From assembly GCA_934271235.1 (NCBI GenBank), contig CAKQQT010000001.1, forward strand, positions 129,301 through 193,300: 64,000 nt of DNA, read 5' to 3'. Under the pieces are notes generated by a model. That model was not told the origin of the DNA. It did no database searches and saw only the letters and a list, made by a program, of their open reading frames with translations. Source of the DNA: an uncultured Clostridia bacterium (GTDB lineage Bacteria > Bacillota > Clostridia > Peptostreptococcales > Anaerovoracaceae). Below are positions 52,054 to 61,023 of this stretch, piece after piece; position 1 is the first letter of the stretch, and each line of letters starts with the position of its first letter. A program made the translations under genes and the position numbers.

Positions 52054-52792
52054 GCTAATTAACCCTAACACGACCCTTTCCATGACAGACAGCATTCGTA
52101 AAATGGCGGAGACTGTTGCCGATCTCGGAACCGAGATTCTGGCAGTCAGCCCGGCAAGCGGTCCGGAAAGCATTGAATGCTATGTGGATGAATATCTTGC
52201 TGTTCCGGGTGTCGTGCAGGAAGTCATCAAAGGTGATCTTGAAGAAGGTGTGGATGCATATGTGATCGCCTGTTTTGGAGATCCAGGGCTTCAGGCAGCG
52301 CGGGAAGTGACAGAAAAACCGGTTGTCGGTATTTGTGAAGCTGCAGTTACGATGGCAAAAATGCTTGCGCCATATTTCAGCGTGGTATCTGTGCTTGATC
52401 GTTCCCGTAAAGTTACGGAGGATATCATTACAGCTTATGGCGCAGAGCACTTTTGTCGGTCGATTCGAAGCACAGGTCTGTCAGTCTTGGAATTTGGAAA
52501 TAATCCGGAGAAGGGACTCGAAGCATTGGCTATGCAGGGGAAACAAGCGGTAGAAGAAGATGGAGCTGAGTGTATCTTGCTCGGCTGCGCAGGGTTTGTT
52601 GACTTTTTGGATACATTGCGTGATAGACTTGGTGTACCGGTTCTTGATGGGGTATCTCCTGCAGTGAAACTTGCGGAGTCAATGGTGAAACTTGGATTAA
52701 AAACCAGCAAAAACAATACATGGAAGCAACCTGAGAGAAAAGAAATTAAAGGATTCGAAGGCATTGTTTCCGTTGAAAGACTTTTTAGATAA
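52043..52792 (+). CDS. Hydantoin racemase (Asp/Glu racemase family)
   Basis: 249 residues from ATG 52043, with an AGGAGGATACG site and an 11-base overlap with the carbamoylase gene. INPNTTLSMTDSIRK is the family start; the two catalytic cysteines are in VIACFGDPGLQAAR and CILLGCAGFVDFL. HyuE-type enzymes interconvert D- and L-5-substituted hydantoins so that both isomers can be used. Its position between carbamoylase and hydantoinase is the classic hyu arrangement. Confidence 0.9.
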   Translation: MKIKLINPNTTLSMTDSIRKMAETVADLGTEILAVSPASGPESIECYVDEYLAVPGVVQEVIKGDLEEGVDAYVIACFGDPGLQAAREVTEKPVVGICEAAVTMAKMLAPYFSVVSVLDRSRKVTEDIITAYGAEHFCRSIRSTGLSVLEFGNNPEKGLEALAMQGKQAVEEDGAECILLGCAGFVDFLDTLRDRLGVPVLDGVSPAVKLAESMVKLGLKTSKNNTWKQPERKEIKGFEGIVSVERLFR

Positions 52793-52806
52793 ACAAGGAG
52801 TGGAAA

Positions 52807-54210
52807 ATGAAAGTACTTGTAAAAAGTGGATGGATTATTACAGACAGCAATGAATTTCAGGGAGATATTCTGATTGAAGATGAAAAAATTACGGCTATCG
52901 GAACGAAAATTGAAGAAAATGTTGATATGACCATTGACGCCTCCGGCAAATATGTGATGCCGGGCGGCGTTGATCAGCATACACATTTTTCAGCATTATG
53001 CAACGTGGGCGATAAGGATACGGCAGGATACGAAACGACAGACGCTGCGATTGTAGGAGGGACAACAACAATTGTTGATTTTGCACCGCAGGATCCTGAT
53101 GTCGGACTGTTGGACTCTATAGACTATCGTATCAATGTGCGTGCAAAAGGCAAAGCATGTGTAGATTTTTCTCTGCATGCAATGGTGACAAGCTTGATGG
53201 ATAGCATCTTTGACGAGATTCAATATTTTCCGGAGAAAGGAATTTCCAATATCAAAATTTTTATGGCATATAACGGTTCACGTATGCATACCGATGACGG
53301 ATCTTTCTTTAGAATTCTGGAAGAAGCAAAGAAAGTAGGGGCGACTGTATTTGTACATGCGGAAAGTGGAGAAATCATCAATTTTTTACGAGAAGAATGT
53401 GTCAAGAAGGGGCAGCTTTCACCGAAATATCATTATATCTCTCGGCCTCCTTACACCGAGGCTGAGGGCGTGCATCGTGCGGCATATTTAGCGGGTAAGG
53501 CCGGAACACCGCTTTACGTTGCGCATGTGACCTCTAGAGAAGCCCTGCAGGAAATCATAGAGGCGAAGGGAAATGGCATCAATATCAATGGAGAAACCTG
53601 TACGCATTATCTTACAACCACGAAGGAAGTGCTTGATAATCCGGACTTCAACGAAGCGGCAAAATATGTATGTTCACCGGCGCTTCGGGATCAAGAGGAT
53701 ATCGATGCGCTTTGGGAAGCTTTGAATAGCGGTATTCTAACCGCAATTTCCTCGGATCATTGCGGTATTGACGTTGCGGAACTGAAACAGGCAGGTCGAG
53801 ACAATTTCACAAATATTCCGAATGGTTCTCCGGGTGCAGGGGATCGTTTCCATATGATTTGGACGAATGGTGTTGCCAACGGGAAAATTTCTAAACAAAA
53901 ATTTGTGGAACTGATTTCGACAAAGCCTGCGAAAATTAATGGGATTTATCCTCGTAAAGGAGCAATATTGGTTGGCTCCGATGCAGATATTGTCATTTTT
54001 GATCCGGAATATCGCGGTATCGTTCGATTGGAAGATAATCCGAATGGAGTAGATTATAATGTCTATGAGGGTCGAAAACAGATCGGTAGAGTCGATACGG
54101 TGCTGCTTCGCGGACATGTTGCTGTGGAAGGCGGAAAGTTCGTAGGCAATTATGGTATGGGAGAATTCATTCCTGCAAAAATGTATGCAGCATGCTATAC
54201 CGGAATATAA
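52807..54210 (+). CDS. Dihydropyrimidinase / hydantoinase
   Basis: 467 residues. The zinc-site residues are all visible: GGVDQHTHFS (His-x-His), the carboxylated lysine in NIKIFMAYNGS, VFVHAESGE, YVAHVTSREAL and ISSDHCG (Asp). The motif order matches D-hydantoinase and dihydropyrimidinase. It opens a hydantoin or dihydropyrimidine ring to an N-carbamoyl acid in the cytoplasm. AACAAGGAGTGG precedes the ATG. It is the last gene of the operon; no terminator hairpin is seen, and transposon debris begins soon after. Confidence 0.93.
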   Translation: MKVLVKSGWIITDSNEFQGDILIEDEKITAIGTKIEENVDMTIDASGKYVMPGGVDQHTHFSALCNVGDKDTAGYETTDAAIVGGTTTIVDFAPQDPDVGLLDSIDYRINVRAKGKACVDFSLHAMVTSLMDSIFDEIQYFPEKGISNIKIFMAYNGSRMHTDDGSFFRILEEAKKVGATVFVHAESGEIINFLREECVKKGQLSPKYHYISRPPYTEAEGVHRAAYLAGKAGTPLYVAHVTSREALQEIIEAKGNGININGETCTHYLTTTKEVLDNPDFNEAAKYVCSPALRDQEDIDALWEALNSGILTAISSDHCGIDVAELKQAGRDNFTNIPNGSPGAGDRFHMIWTNGVANGKISKQKFVELISTKPAKINGIYPRKGAILVGSDADIVIFDPEYRGIVRLEDNPNGVDYNVYEGRKQIGRVDTVLLRGHVAVEGGKFVGNYGMGEFIPAKMYAACYTGI

Positions 54211-54395
54211 TTTTCATCACGATTTTTTTGTTACCGCGTCAACTCGAACGAGATGACTGCACTGCCAGGCTGGGGACGCAAACAAACACCAATGCAGTCG
54301 GATTGGATAAGCGCGACGTGCAGTATAATGGTCCTGCTTATCAAGGCACTTGTTCGAGAATTTTATCATGAATTTTAACGACTGTTCGGGATGCT

Positions 54396-54505
54396 TCAAT
54401 ATGCTACATCCCATTTTGATTCCGTTTGGGAGTTGTTATAATAGATACTGTCCGGCGTAGCGTAATCATGAGTCATATGCGGTCTTTCGCTGTTGTACTC
54501 TCTGC
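54396..54505 (-). mobile_element. IS3/IS481-type transposase remnant (C-terminal end)
   Basis: The minus strand reads EYNSERPHMTHDYATPDSI and then on to a TGA at 54396-54398. This is the well-known end of DDE integrase-core transposases (YN-ERPH-x-GY-TP). No more of the element is present: upstream the frame is lost where it meets the AlbA_2 remnant. It lies 186 bases after the hydantoinase gene. The rest of the 54211-54395 gap shows no gene and may be the old right end of the element. Confidence 0.7.
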
Positions 54506-54519
54506 GGCATGGCAGACAG

Positions 54520-54827
54520 CCAGATTTCAGTCAAACCTGAAAGCGGAAGCATTCACTTTTAGAGAAAATTCAGTTGTGGTAACAATCCCGCATCAAAAGA
54601 TTAAAAAGATTGGGAAAAAAGTTGGGATTAAAAAGGAATTAAATTCAAGAAGACAAGGGATTATAACCGAAATGAGAGACAATCCGAATATCACGACCAG
54701 TGAATTGCATCAAATCTTGGGAATCAGTGAAACAGCAGCAGAAAATAATTTTGCCTTCTTAAAAGCAAATGGATATGTAGAAAGAGTTGGTTCTAAAAAG
54801 ACTGGTTATTGGAAAGTGCTTGGGTAA
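54520..54827 (+). pseudogene. 3' remnant of an AlbA_2/Schlafen-type ATP-binding protein gene
   Basis: About the last 100 codons of a protein whose end is FTFRENSVVVTIPHQKI, a lysine-rich linker and a winged helix (ITTSELHQILGISETAAENN, then FLKANGYVERVGSKKTGYW). This layout is typical for the C terminus of AlbA_2-domain DNA-binding proteins of 400-500 residues. An open frame runs on from 54426, but its first 30-35 codons are antisense to the transposase remnant and not homologous. The insertion has therefore removed the front of the gene. Confidence 0.65.
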
Positions 54828-54835
54828 GCTCTTCC

Positions 54836-54864
54836 TTGCTTTTCCGCGGATATTTGGATATAAT
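54836..54864 (+). promoter_or_regulatory. Promoter of the MalT-like regulator gene
   Basis: TTGCTT (54836-54841), 17-base spacer, perfect TATAAT (54859-54864), 38 bases before the ATG. AGGAGAGCATC is the ribosome site. Confidence 0.75.
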
Positions 54865-54902
54865 GGAAGCTATAAAACAGGATTCATGCGGAGGAGAGCA
54901 TC

Positions 54903-57383
54903 ATGCCAAAACCAAAATGGAATTTGAATACCATTTACATATCCGAGCGCCTGCAGGAGAGTCTGCGGCCGGTTTCTCGCTGCCAACTGACGACGGTGGT
55001 GGCGCCGATGGGCTACGGCAAAACAACGGCCGTGAACTGGTATCTGGAGGAACGCGCGAAAACAGAGCTTCTGCGGGTCGTCCGTGTCAGCGTGTATTCC
55101 GATAATCTCGCGATCTTCTGGAAAAGCGTGCAGGATGCTTTTTCGCGAGCGGGGTTTGACTTTCTGGACGATTATGTCTGTCCGAGCGATGCCGCCGGCG
55201 GCGGATTGCTGATCGATACGATCTGCCATGAGCTGGGAGGAGAAACTTCCTGCTATATTTTCATCGATGACTTCCATCTGCTGACAGACAGCCGAGCTTC
55301 CGCATTTCTCTGCAAACTGGCAAACCGCCTGCCCGGCAATGTGCATCTGCTCGTAGCCAGCCGTGATCGGTTCCTGCCGGCCGCGGAGACGGTCCGGCTG
55401 GGCGGCAAGGTCTATCAGATCGGGACCGAGCAGCTGCGGCTGAACCATACCGAACTGGCTGTTTACGCGCATCGGTGCGGAACGGAGCTTTCGGACGAAC
55501 AAGTCGATTCGCTGCTTTATTCCAGCGAGGGCTGGTTTTCGGCAGTCTATCTGAACCTGCGGACGCTTTCCGAGTGCGGGGCGCTGCCGGATCGGAATTC
55601 CGATATTTATACGATGTTTACCGCTGCCATGATCGATCCGCTTCCGGAAAAACAGCGGGAATTTCTGGCGGTCATGGGACTTGCGGATGAATTTACCGTG
55701 GAGATGGCGCGCTATGTGACGGAGAACGAAGACGCAGAGCGGCTGCTTTCCGTGCTGACCGCACAGAACGCGTTTGTAAAATGCCTGCCGGACGGCGTGA
55801 CCTACCGCTTTCACCACATGATGAAAGCGTGCGCAGAACGTACATTTCTGACATTGGAGACAGAGAAGCAAAAGACCTATCGGGCGCGGTTCGGACTCTG
55901 GTACGAGGACAACCGGCAATATCTCCACGCGATGTCTGCTTATCGAAAGAGCGAGGATTATGACGCGCTGCTGCGCATTGTCCAAAAAGACGCCGGCATC
56001 CTGCTCTCCTTGCTGAACCCGCAGAAGGTGCTCGACGGCATCGGCGAATGCCCGGAATCCGTACTGAAAGAGCATCCGCTGGCGATCCTGGTGCTGATGC
56101 GCAGCATGTTTAACTGGCGGCAGATCCCGAAGATGATGGAGATGAAAGGCTTGCTGATGGCTGCCATCGCGGAGCATCCGGAACTGTCCGCGCAGGAACG
56201 CGGCAATCTGCTGGGAGAATGCGATCTCATCCAGAGTTTTCTCTGCTATAATGATATCAGCGCGATGAGCCGCCTGCACCGCAGCGCCAGCAGTCAGATG
56301 TCCCGTCCCGCCATCAGTATCCACAAGAGCGGCGGCTGGACATTCGGATCTCCGTCGGTATTGATGATGTTTTACCGGGCGCCGGGCGAACTTGCCGGCG
56401 AGCTTGCCGAAATGGACGAGTGCATGCCGCATTATTACAAGATCACCGACGGTCACGGACAGGGCGCGGAAAAGATCATGCGGGCAGAAGCGGCGTTCAT
56501 GCAGGGCCGTTTCACGGACGCGCACATAGAACTGGAAAGCGCTTACGCGCAGATCGAAGGAAACGGACAGGAAAACATGGCGCTTTGCTGTGACTTCTTG
56601 GCACGGCGGCTTTCGCTGTGCACAGATATTGAGCTTCGAGCGACCTTTGAGCAGAGCTACGCGGCGCTGCTGCGGCATCATAATGCAGCCTGGATCAATA
56701 TCTGGAACGCTGCCGCTGCTTATTATCACGCGCTGACGGGACAAACGGATCGGATCCCGCCGATCTTTGCGGAACACCGGTTATCTTCGGTCAACCTTCT
56801 CGCGCCGGGCAAACCGATGATGGAGATGATCGAAAATCAGGTATACCTTGCACAGGGCGCTTACGCCAAGGTGATCGGCCGCAGCGAGGGACAGCTGGCT
56901 GTGTGCGGCGGAATGCACTATGCGCTGGTCGCGCTGCATGTCCGGATCCAGACGGCCGCGGCCTATGAAAGGCTGGGAAAACATGAGGAGGCCAGAGCGT
57001 GGCTTGCGCAGGCGCTCTCAGATGCGGAACCGGATGGGTTTGTGATGCCTTTCGTGGAGAACTACCGCTATCTGGAGCCGCTCTTATCCGAGCAGCTGCA
57101 GGGAGATCTGATCGCGCGGATCCGAGAACTGGGTGAAGCGAGAGCGCAAAGGCAGGCCGGAGCCGCACGAGCGGCGGCGTTCGCGGCCTTGACGGATCGG
57201 GAATACCAGATCGTCTGCCTGATGGCACAGCGGCTGTCAAACCGGGAGGTCGCGGAGAAACTGTTCCTTTCCGAGGGCAGTGTAAAGCAGTATGTGAAGC
57301 AGATCTACGCCAAGCTTCATATCGAAGGGGACACAAGGACCAAACGAAAGCGTCTTTCCGACCTTCTGGAGGCAAATACTTAA
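54903..57383 (+). CDS. Large ATP-binding LuxR regulator (LAL/MalT-like)
   Basis: 826 residues. The P-loop is APMGYGKTTAV (about 34-44), Walker B CYIFIDDFHLL (about 116-126). A long helical, TPR-like middle (about 330-740) precedes the C-terminal LuxR helix-turn-helix LTDREYQIVCLMAQRLSNRE, then VAEKLFLSEGSVKQYV (about 759-795). MalT-like proteins are ATP-dependent activators triggered by a small ligand. The next genes, 100 bases downstream on the same strand, encode lipoproteins and membrane proteins that it may control. Confidence 0.9.
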   Translation: MPKPKWNLNTIYISERLQESLRPVSRCQLTTVVAPMGYGKTTAVNWYLEERAKTELLRVVRVSVYSDNLAIFWKSVQDAFSRAGFDFLDDYVCPSDAAGGGLLIDTICHELGGETSCYIFIDDFHLLTDSRASAFLCKLANRLPGNVHLLVASRDRFLPAAETVRLGGKVYQIGTEQLRLNHTELAVYAHRCGTELSDEQVDSLLYSSEGWFSAVYLNLRTLSECGALPDRNSDIYTMFTAAMIDPLPEKQREFLAVMGLADEFTVEMARYVTENEDAERLLSVLTAQNAFVKCLPDGVTYRFHHMMKACAERTFLTLETEKQKTYRARFGLWYEDNRQYLHAMSAYRKSEDYDALLRIVQKDAGILLSLLNPQKVLDGIGECPESVLKEHPLAILVLMRSMFNWRQIPKMMEMKGLLMAAIAEHPELSAQERGNLLGECDLIQSFLCYNDISAMSRLHRSASSQMSRPAISIHKSGGWTFGSPSVLMMFYRAPGELAGELAEMDECMPHYYKITDGHGQGAEKIMRAEAAFMQGRFTDAHIELESAYAQIEGNGQENMALCCDFLARRLSLCTDIELRATFEQSYAALLRHHNAAWINIWNAAAAYYHALTGQTDRIPPIFAEHRLSSVNLLAPGKPMMEMIENQVYLAQGAYAKVIGRSEGQLAVCGGMHYALVALHVRIQTAAAYERLGKHEEARAWLAQALSDAEPDGFVMPFVENYRYLEPLLSEQLQGDLIARIRELGEARAQRQAGAARAAAFAALTDREYQIVCLMAQRLSNREVAEKLFLSEGSVKQYVKQIYAKLHIEGDTRTKRKRLSDLLEANT

Positions 57384-57406
57384 CCATTGGTGAATAGTTT
57401 TTTTAT

Positions 57407-57443
57407 AAAAGTCACGGTACAATATCGGTACAGTGACTTTTTG
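57407..57443 (+). terminator. Hairpin between the MalT-like gene and the lipoprotein array
   Basis: AAAAGTCAC (57407-57415) pairs with GTGACTTTT (57433-57441), followed by TTG. The loop contains CGGTACA twice (57415 and 57426), 11 bases apart. It may be a terminator; the repeated element may also be a regulator site for the next operon. Confidence 0.55.
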
Positions 57444-57483
57444 TTATGCACACATTTGTTCATAGGAAAAGGAGGAGAATGGT

Positions 57484-58434
57484 TTGAAAAAAAGAAAGAG
57501 GATTTTAAAAACGACGCTGCTGCTTCTGCTCTGTATCGCGCTTGCGGTCCTGACCGGCTGCGGCGGGACCACCGGCGGCGAGACGGAAGAAGATATCCGG
57601 TTGGATCCGGCCGAACTGACGGAAGAAAACAGCTTTCCGATCCGGATCGTAAACGCAAGCGGACGTTCCGTCGGGACGATCGAATTTTCGTGGTACGGCG
57701 ATGCGGGTGAATGCTACCTGGATGTGTTGGGCAGCGGAGATACTCTGGAAGCGGATGAAGTCCTGGACACCAGGATCCAGCCGACAGACGGATCGTATTT
57801 TGTCCAGACCTGCGCAGCAGATGAGGGAGAAGAACAGATCAGCTATCTGGTCCTGTACGGCCCGGATGTGAAGGAAGGAAGCGTGCTCGTGCTGCTTCCG
57901 GATGATGAGCAGGAGGTGCAGATCCTGTTTGATGCCGGAACGGACGCACAGGAAGCTGAGAAAAAAGCGCTTGCGGACTATCAGGCGGCATCGGAAGGAA
58001 AGCCTCTGCCTTCCGAGGAGGAGACCGGCGGACTGTCTGCCGAGGAGATCGCGGCAGCTGCAGCGAAGCTGGGATACGAATCTCTCGGCGAAATGCGCAC
58101 CAAGCAGCATGAATATCTCGACTCGAACGATCCGGTCAGCCAGGGCATCGAGGGATATTGGTATCCGGACGGCGACCGTGAGAGCACGGAATACTTCTCG
58201 ATCTACAACGGGACCCTTTACTTCTATGAATTTGATCCGGAACAAGGCGATGTACAGACCGGAATGCTGAACCTCAGCTTAAGACATTCCGGAACGGTTA
58301 CCACCAGCGGCGGGACAACTTTCGAATACAGCAAATGCGGAAGCGGACCGCTTCGGACCTCAAATGACATGGAAAAAGACACCATCGTCTTTGACGGCGA
58401 CCGTGATACGGTGTATTACTGGAGATTACAGTAA
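57484..58434 (+). CDS. Lipoprotein 1, unknown function
   Basis: 316 residues starting at TTG 57484 behind AAGGAGGAG. A basic N terminus, a hydrophobic stretch and the lipobox LTGC (Cys26) mark an exported lipoprotein. The mature part is very acidic, with a beta-rich domain at about 40-150, a helical linker rich in Glu and Ala (about 155-205), and a C-terminal beta domain that contains GYWYPDGDREST. I recognise no family. First of four lipoproteins between the MalT-like regulator and LemA. Confidence 0.8.
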   Translation: MKKRKRILKTTLLLLLCIALAVLTGCGGTTGGETEEDIRLDPAELTEENSFPIRIVNASGRSVGTIEFSWYGDAGECYLDVLGSGDTLEADEVLDTRIQPTDGSYFVQTCAADEGEEQISYLVLYGPDVKEGSVLVLLPDDEQEVQILFDAGTDAQEAEKKALADYQAASEGKPLPSEEETGGLSAEEIAAAAAKLGYESLGEMRTKQHEYLDSNDPVSQGIEGYWYPDGDRESTEYFSIYNGTLYFYEFDPEQGDVQTGMLNLSLRHSGTVTTSGGTTFEYSKCGSGPLRTSNDMEKDTIVFDGDRDTVYYWRLQ

Positions 58435-58459
58435 CCTGTAACGGAAAAGGAGGAATTAT

Positions 58460-58714
58460 GTGGAACGAAAGTATATTTTAGCGGTAAAGCCGTTAGACGA
58501 GCACATCCTGCAGGTCGATTTTATATCCGGCAGCCGTCTGCTTTTGGATCTGAAGCCCTATCTGGATAAGATCCGCTTTCGGCCTCTGCTGGATCCGCAG
58601 GTATGGAGCAGTGCCGTGACAAACGGGATCTTCGTCCGCTTCGGCAATGTGGAACTGAGCCACGACGAGATCTTATCCATGGCAGAACAGGAAAATCAGC
58701 CTCGAAATGCTTAA
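58460..58714 (+). CDS. DUF2442-like small protein
   Basis: 84 residues from GTG 58460, since the ATG two bases earlier stops after seven codons; GGAGGAATT is the ribosome site. The sequence pattern (FISGSRLLLDLKPYLD, then FRPLLDPQVW and FGNVELSHDEIL) matches DUF2442, a family of small cytoplasmic proteins often found near toxin-antitoxin or mobile genes. No partner toxin is visible beside it. Its place inside a lipoprotein array is odd. Confidence 0.7.
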   Translation: MERKYILAVKPLDEHILQVDFISGSRLLLDLKPYLDKIRFRPLLDPQVWSSAVTNGIFVRFGNVELSHDEILSMAEQENQPRNA

Positions 58715-58752
58715 AAATGAAGAAGAGCATGAGAAGATAAAGGAGAAAAACG

Positions 58753-59478
58753 ATGAAAAATTGGAAGAAATTAATAACCTTGGTATTGGCACTGGTTCTT
58801 TGCTTGAGCATTTCCGCCTGCGGCGGCGACAGCGGAGACGGCGGAGAAACCGCCGACGCGCCGGCAGTTCTGGAAGATTATGCTTACGACAGCGCGGCCG
58901 ATGCTTCCGGCTATGATGCTTATATCGGAAACTGGGTCGGCACCGGTGACGCGGAGGATGATACGCTAGAGGTCACAACCACAGACGGCGGCATGTATTT
59001 TACGATCTACTATATCAATGATATAAAAGCCAGCGGCGCGGCACAGAATGTACCGGAATATGACTGCATCTACTTCTTCAATGATTTTGACGGAAGCGCT
59101 TATCAGGTCACCTTCGACGCGGACGGTCAGATGAACATCAATTCGTTCGGCACCTTTGCGATGATGGGCTCCGAGAACGGATCGGATGACGAAAATACAG
59201 GCGACAGTGATGTTTCCCTGCTCGGCATGTGGTATCAGGACGGAGATGAAAACGCGGAAAGCCGCATTGAATTTGACGACAGCGGTAATTGGTCCTTGTA
59301 CGAAGTGCAGGACGGCGATTATGCCGAAGTAGACTACGGCACGCTCAGCAGCACTGCGGAAGAGGGCATGTACAACGCCGTTTCCGACGCGTATGAAGAC
59401 GTAAGCTACGATCTGTATCTGGCAGATACGAACACCTTCTACTGGGGCGGTGAAAACGATTGCTATCAGAGGATCTAA
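58753..59478 (+). CDS. Lipoprotein 2, lipocalin-like domain
   Basis: 241 residues with lipobox ISAC (Cys23). Two similar beta-rich halves follow, each opening with a Gly-x-Trp turn (YIGNWVGTGDAED and LLGMWYQDGDENAE) as in lipocalin-like META/DUF-type domains. The protein is strongly acidic. AAAGGAGAAAAACG precedes the ATG. Function unknown; probably extracellular and membrane-anchored. Confidence 0.8.
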   Translation: MKNWKKLITLVLALVLCLSISACGGDSGDGGETADAPAVLEDYAYDSAADASGYDAYIGNWVGTGDAEDDTLEVTTTDGGMYFTIYYINDIKASGAAQNVPEYDCIYFFNDFDGSAYQVTFDADGQMNINSFGTFAMMGSENGSDDENTGDSDVSLLGMWYQDGDENAESRIEFDDSGNWSLYEVQDGDYAEVDYGTLSSTAEEGMYNAVSDAYEDVSYDLYLADTNTFYWGGENDCYQRI

Positions 59479-59508
59479 GGGGAGACCTGCGAAAGAAAAG
59501 GGAAAACG

Positions 59509-60252
59509 ATGAAGAGGATAGATTGGAAAAGAGGAAGATGTCTTTTATCCCTTGCGTCAGCACTGATCCTTTGTCTGTGTCTGACTGCCTGCGGAAGTCC
59601 TGCCGGACCGGCAGAGGACGAAGCCGATGACGAACTGCTCGTGAGCGATATGGCATCCCTCGACGGCGTATGGAGCAGCGATGACGGTCGGTCGGTACTC
59701 TATTTTGACAGTGCGGACGGCTGCTATCTGTATCATTCGCCTTACGGGTCGACCGGGCGCGGCGCGCTTTCGGACGAGAGCGGCAAACCGATGGTCGACT
59801 TCTGCGGCTTCCTGTATGACATTTACCTGAACGATGACGGCGTGCTGCAGCTGGACCGGAACGGATCGGACGGCGGGAAAACACCGGATCTTTCCGGAGA
59901 ACACTTCCGCCGCGATGACGAAACGCAGATCGCGGAATGGCAGCTTGCGGATCTTGACGGGATCTGGCAGAACGAAGCCGGTGAGACCATTGCCATTGAC
60001 GCGGCAAGCAGGGAGTACAGCGCCTGCTCGCCGGATTACGCTTCGAGCGGCACGATCGGCGACGACGAGGATGGCAGAGGACCTTATCTTTTTGACAACG
60101 GGAACAGAGCCTATCTTTGCCCGGCGGCTGACAGCGGCAGCTTTACGATCACAAACGGCTTCGGCACGCGTTACAGCGAGGACGGCCATTTTGACGGTGT
60201 TTTTTACCGCTGCGAGGATGCCGCGGACCGGCTGGACGACTGCGGCAGCTGA
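59509..60252 (+). CDS. Lipoprotein 3, lipocalin-like domain
   Basis: 247 residues with an arginine-rich N terminus and lipobox LTAC (Cys28). Two Gly-x-Trp openings (LDGVWSSDDGR and LDGIWQNEAGE) begin two small beta domains, the same design as lipoprotein 2. The 30-base gap to the previous gene points to one transcript. No family recognised. Confidence 0.8.
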   Translation: MKRIDWKRGRCLLSLASALILCLCLTACGSPAGPAEDEADDELLVSDMASLDGVWSSDDGRSVLYFDSADGCYLYHSPYGSTGRGALSDESGKPMVDFCGFLYDIYLNDDGVLQLDRNGSDGGKTPDLSGEHFRRDDETQIAEWQLADLDGIWQNEAGETIAIDAASREYSACSPDYASSGTIGDDEDGRGPYLFDNGNRAYLCPAADSGSFTITNGFGTRYSEDGHFDGVFYRCEDAADRLDDCGS

Positions 60253-60284
60253 GAGGGACCGCCGCCCGATGAGAGGAGAACGGT

Positions 60285-61010
60285 ATGAAAAAAACGAAAA
60301 AGTTAGGACTTTTGATCCTTGCGATGCTGCTGTGCCTTGGCATGACAGCCTGCAGCGGACCGGAGGACGAGGACGAAGATGTGATCGCCGGGGATGACTG
60401 GCGGACCTACGGTCTTGTAGTCGGCAGCGGAACCATCACCCGCGACGGGGAAAACGCGGATGTACTGGTCACCGTGGATGAAGAGAGCGCGGCGTTCTTT
60501 TGGGACGAACCGACGCAGGTCCTGTATGACAGTGTGGATTTTCCGATGGCGATCCCGGATGCCAAGGAGGCTTTCAGCGAGATCTCCTTTGAGGATCTGG
60601 ACGGCGACGGGGAAAGCGATGTGCGGATCCGCTTCGCGCATGAAAACGGCGACACGACGGAACTTGCCTGGACTTGGGATCCGGCCGGACAGTACGTTTT
60701 CCGGGAAGATCTCTCCGACGCGGCGATCAGCGCCGGGAACCTGGAGGATTATGTAGGCCTTTGGGAATATGTCGGCCGGAACCTGTGGCTGCGCATTCAC
60801 GAAGACGCGACTTGGGAATTCATCAACAGCGAAGAGGATGTCAACGAGTACGGTACGCTGTGGGTGGATGCGGCCGGGATCACGCTCCACTTTGACGGCA
60901 GCGGCGACGTGCTGCAGCTTGTGCGCGCGGCAGACGGAAGCTTGGTGGATCGTGTGAACGACGGTACGCTGCGCCCGGTGGACAATATGCAGATCCGCAG
61001 GATGCGATAG
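60285..61010 (+). CDS. Lipoprotein 4, lipocalin-like domain
   Basis: 241 residues with lipobox MTAC (Cys23) and an acidic stretch right after it. The central part holds SFEDLDGDGESDVRIRF, which resembles a calcium-binding DxDxDGxxD loop (about 101-112). The C-terminal domain opens VGLWEYVGRN and ends in basic residues. Same layout as its neighbours, 32 bases after the previous gene. It may bind Ca2+; not proven. Confidence 0.8.
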   Translation: MKKTKKLGLLILAMLLCLGMTACSGPEDEDEDVIAGDDWRTYGLVVGSGTITRDGENADVLVTVDEESAAFFWDEPTQVLYDSVDFPMAIPDAKEAFSEISFEDLDGDGESDVRIRFAHENGDTTELAWTWDPAGQYVFREDLSDAAISAGNLEDYVGLWEYVGRNLWLRIHEDATWEFINSEEDVNEYGTLWVDAAGITLHFDGSGDVLQLVRAADGSLVDRVNDGTLRPVDNMQIRRMR

Positions 61011-61023
61011 AGAGGAAGAAAAC

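Noticed and set aside
54426..54519. Front part of the 133-codon frame as the true start of a small DNA-binding protein
   Set aside because: These codons are antisense to a conserved transposase C terminus and show no similarity to the family; only the later part is homologous.
54870..56777. 635-codon open frame on the minus strand
   Set aside because: It is antisense to the MalT-like regulator, which has clear P-loop and LuxR motifs. The minus-strand protein shows no motif and has the His/Arg/Gln-rich make-up of a shadow frame.
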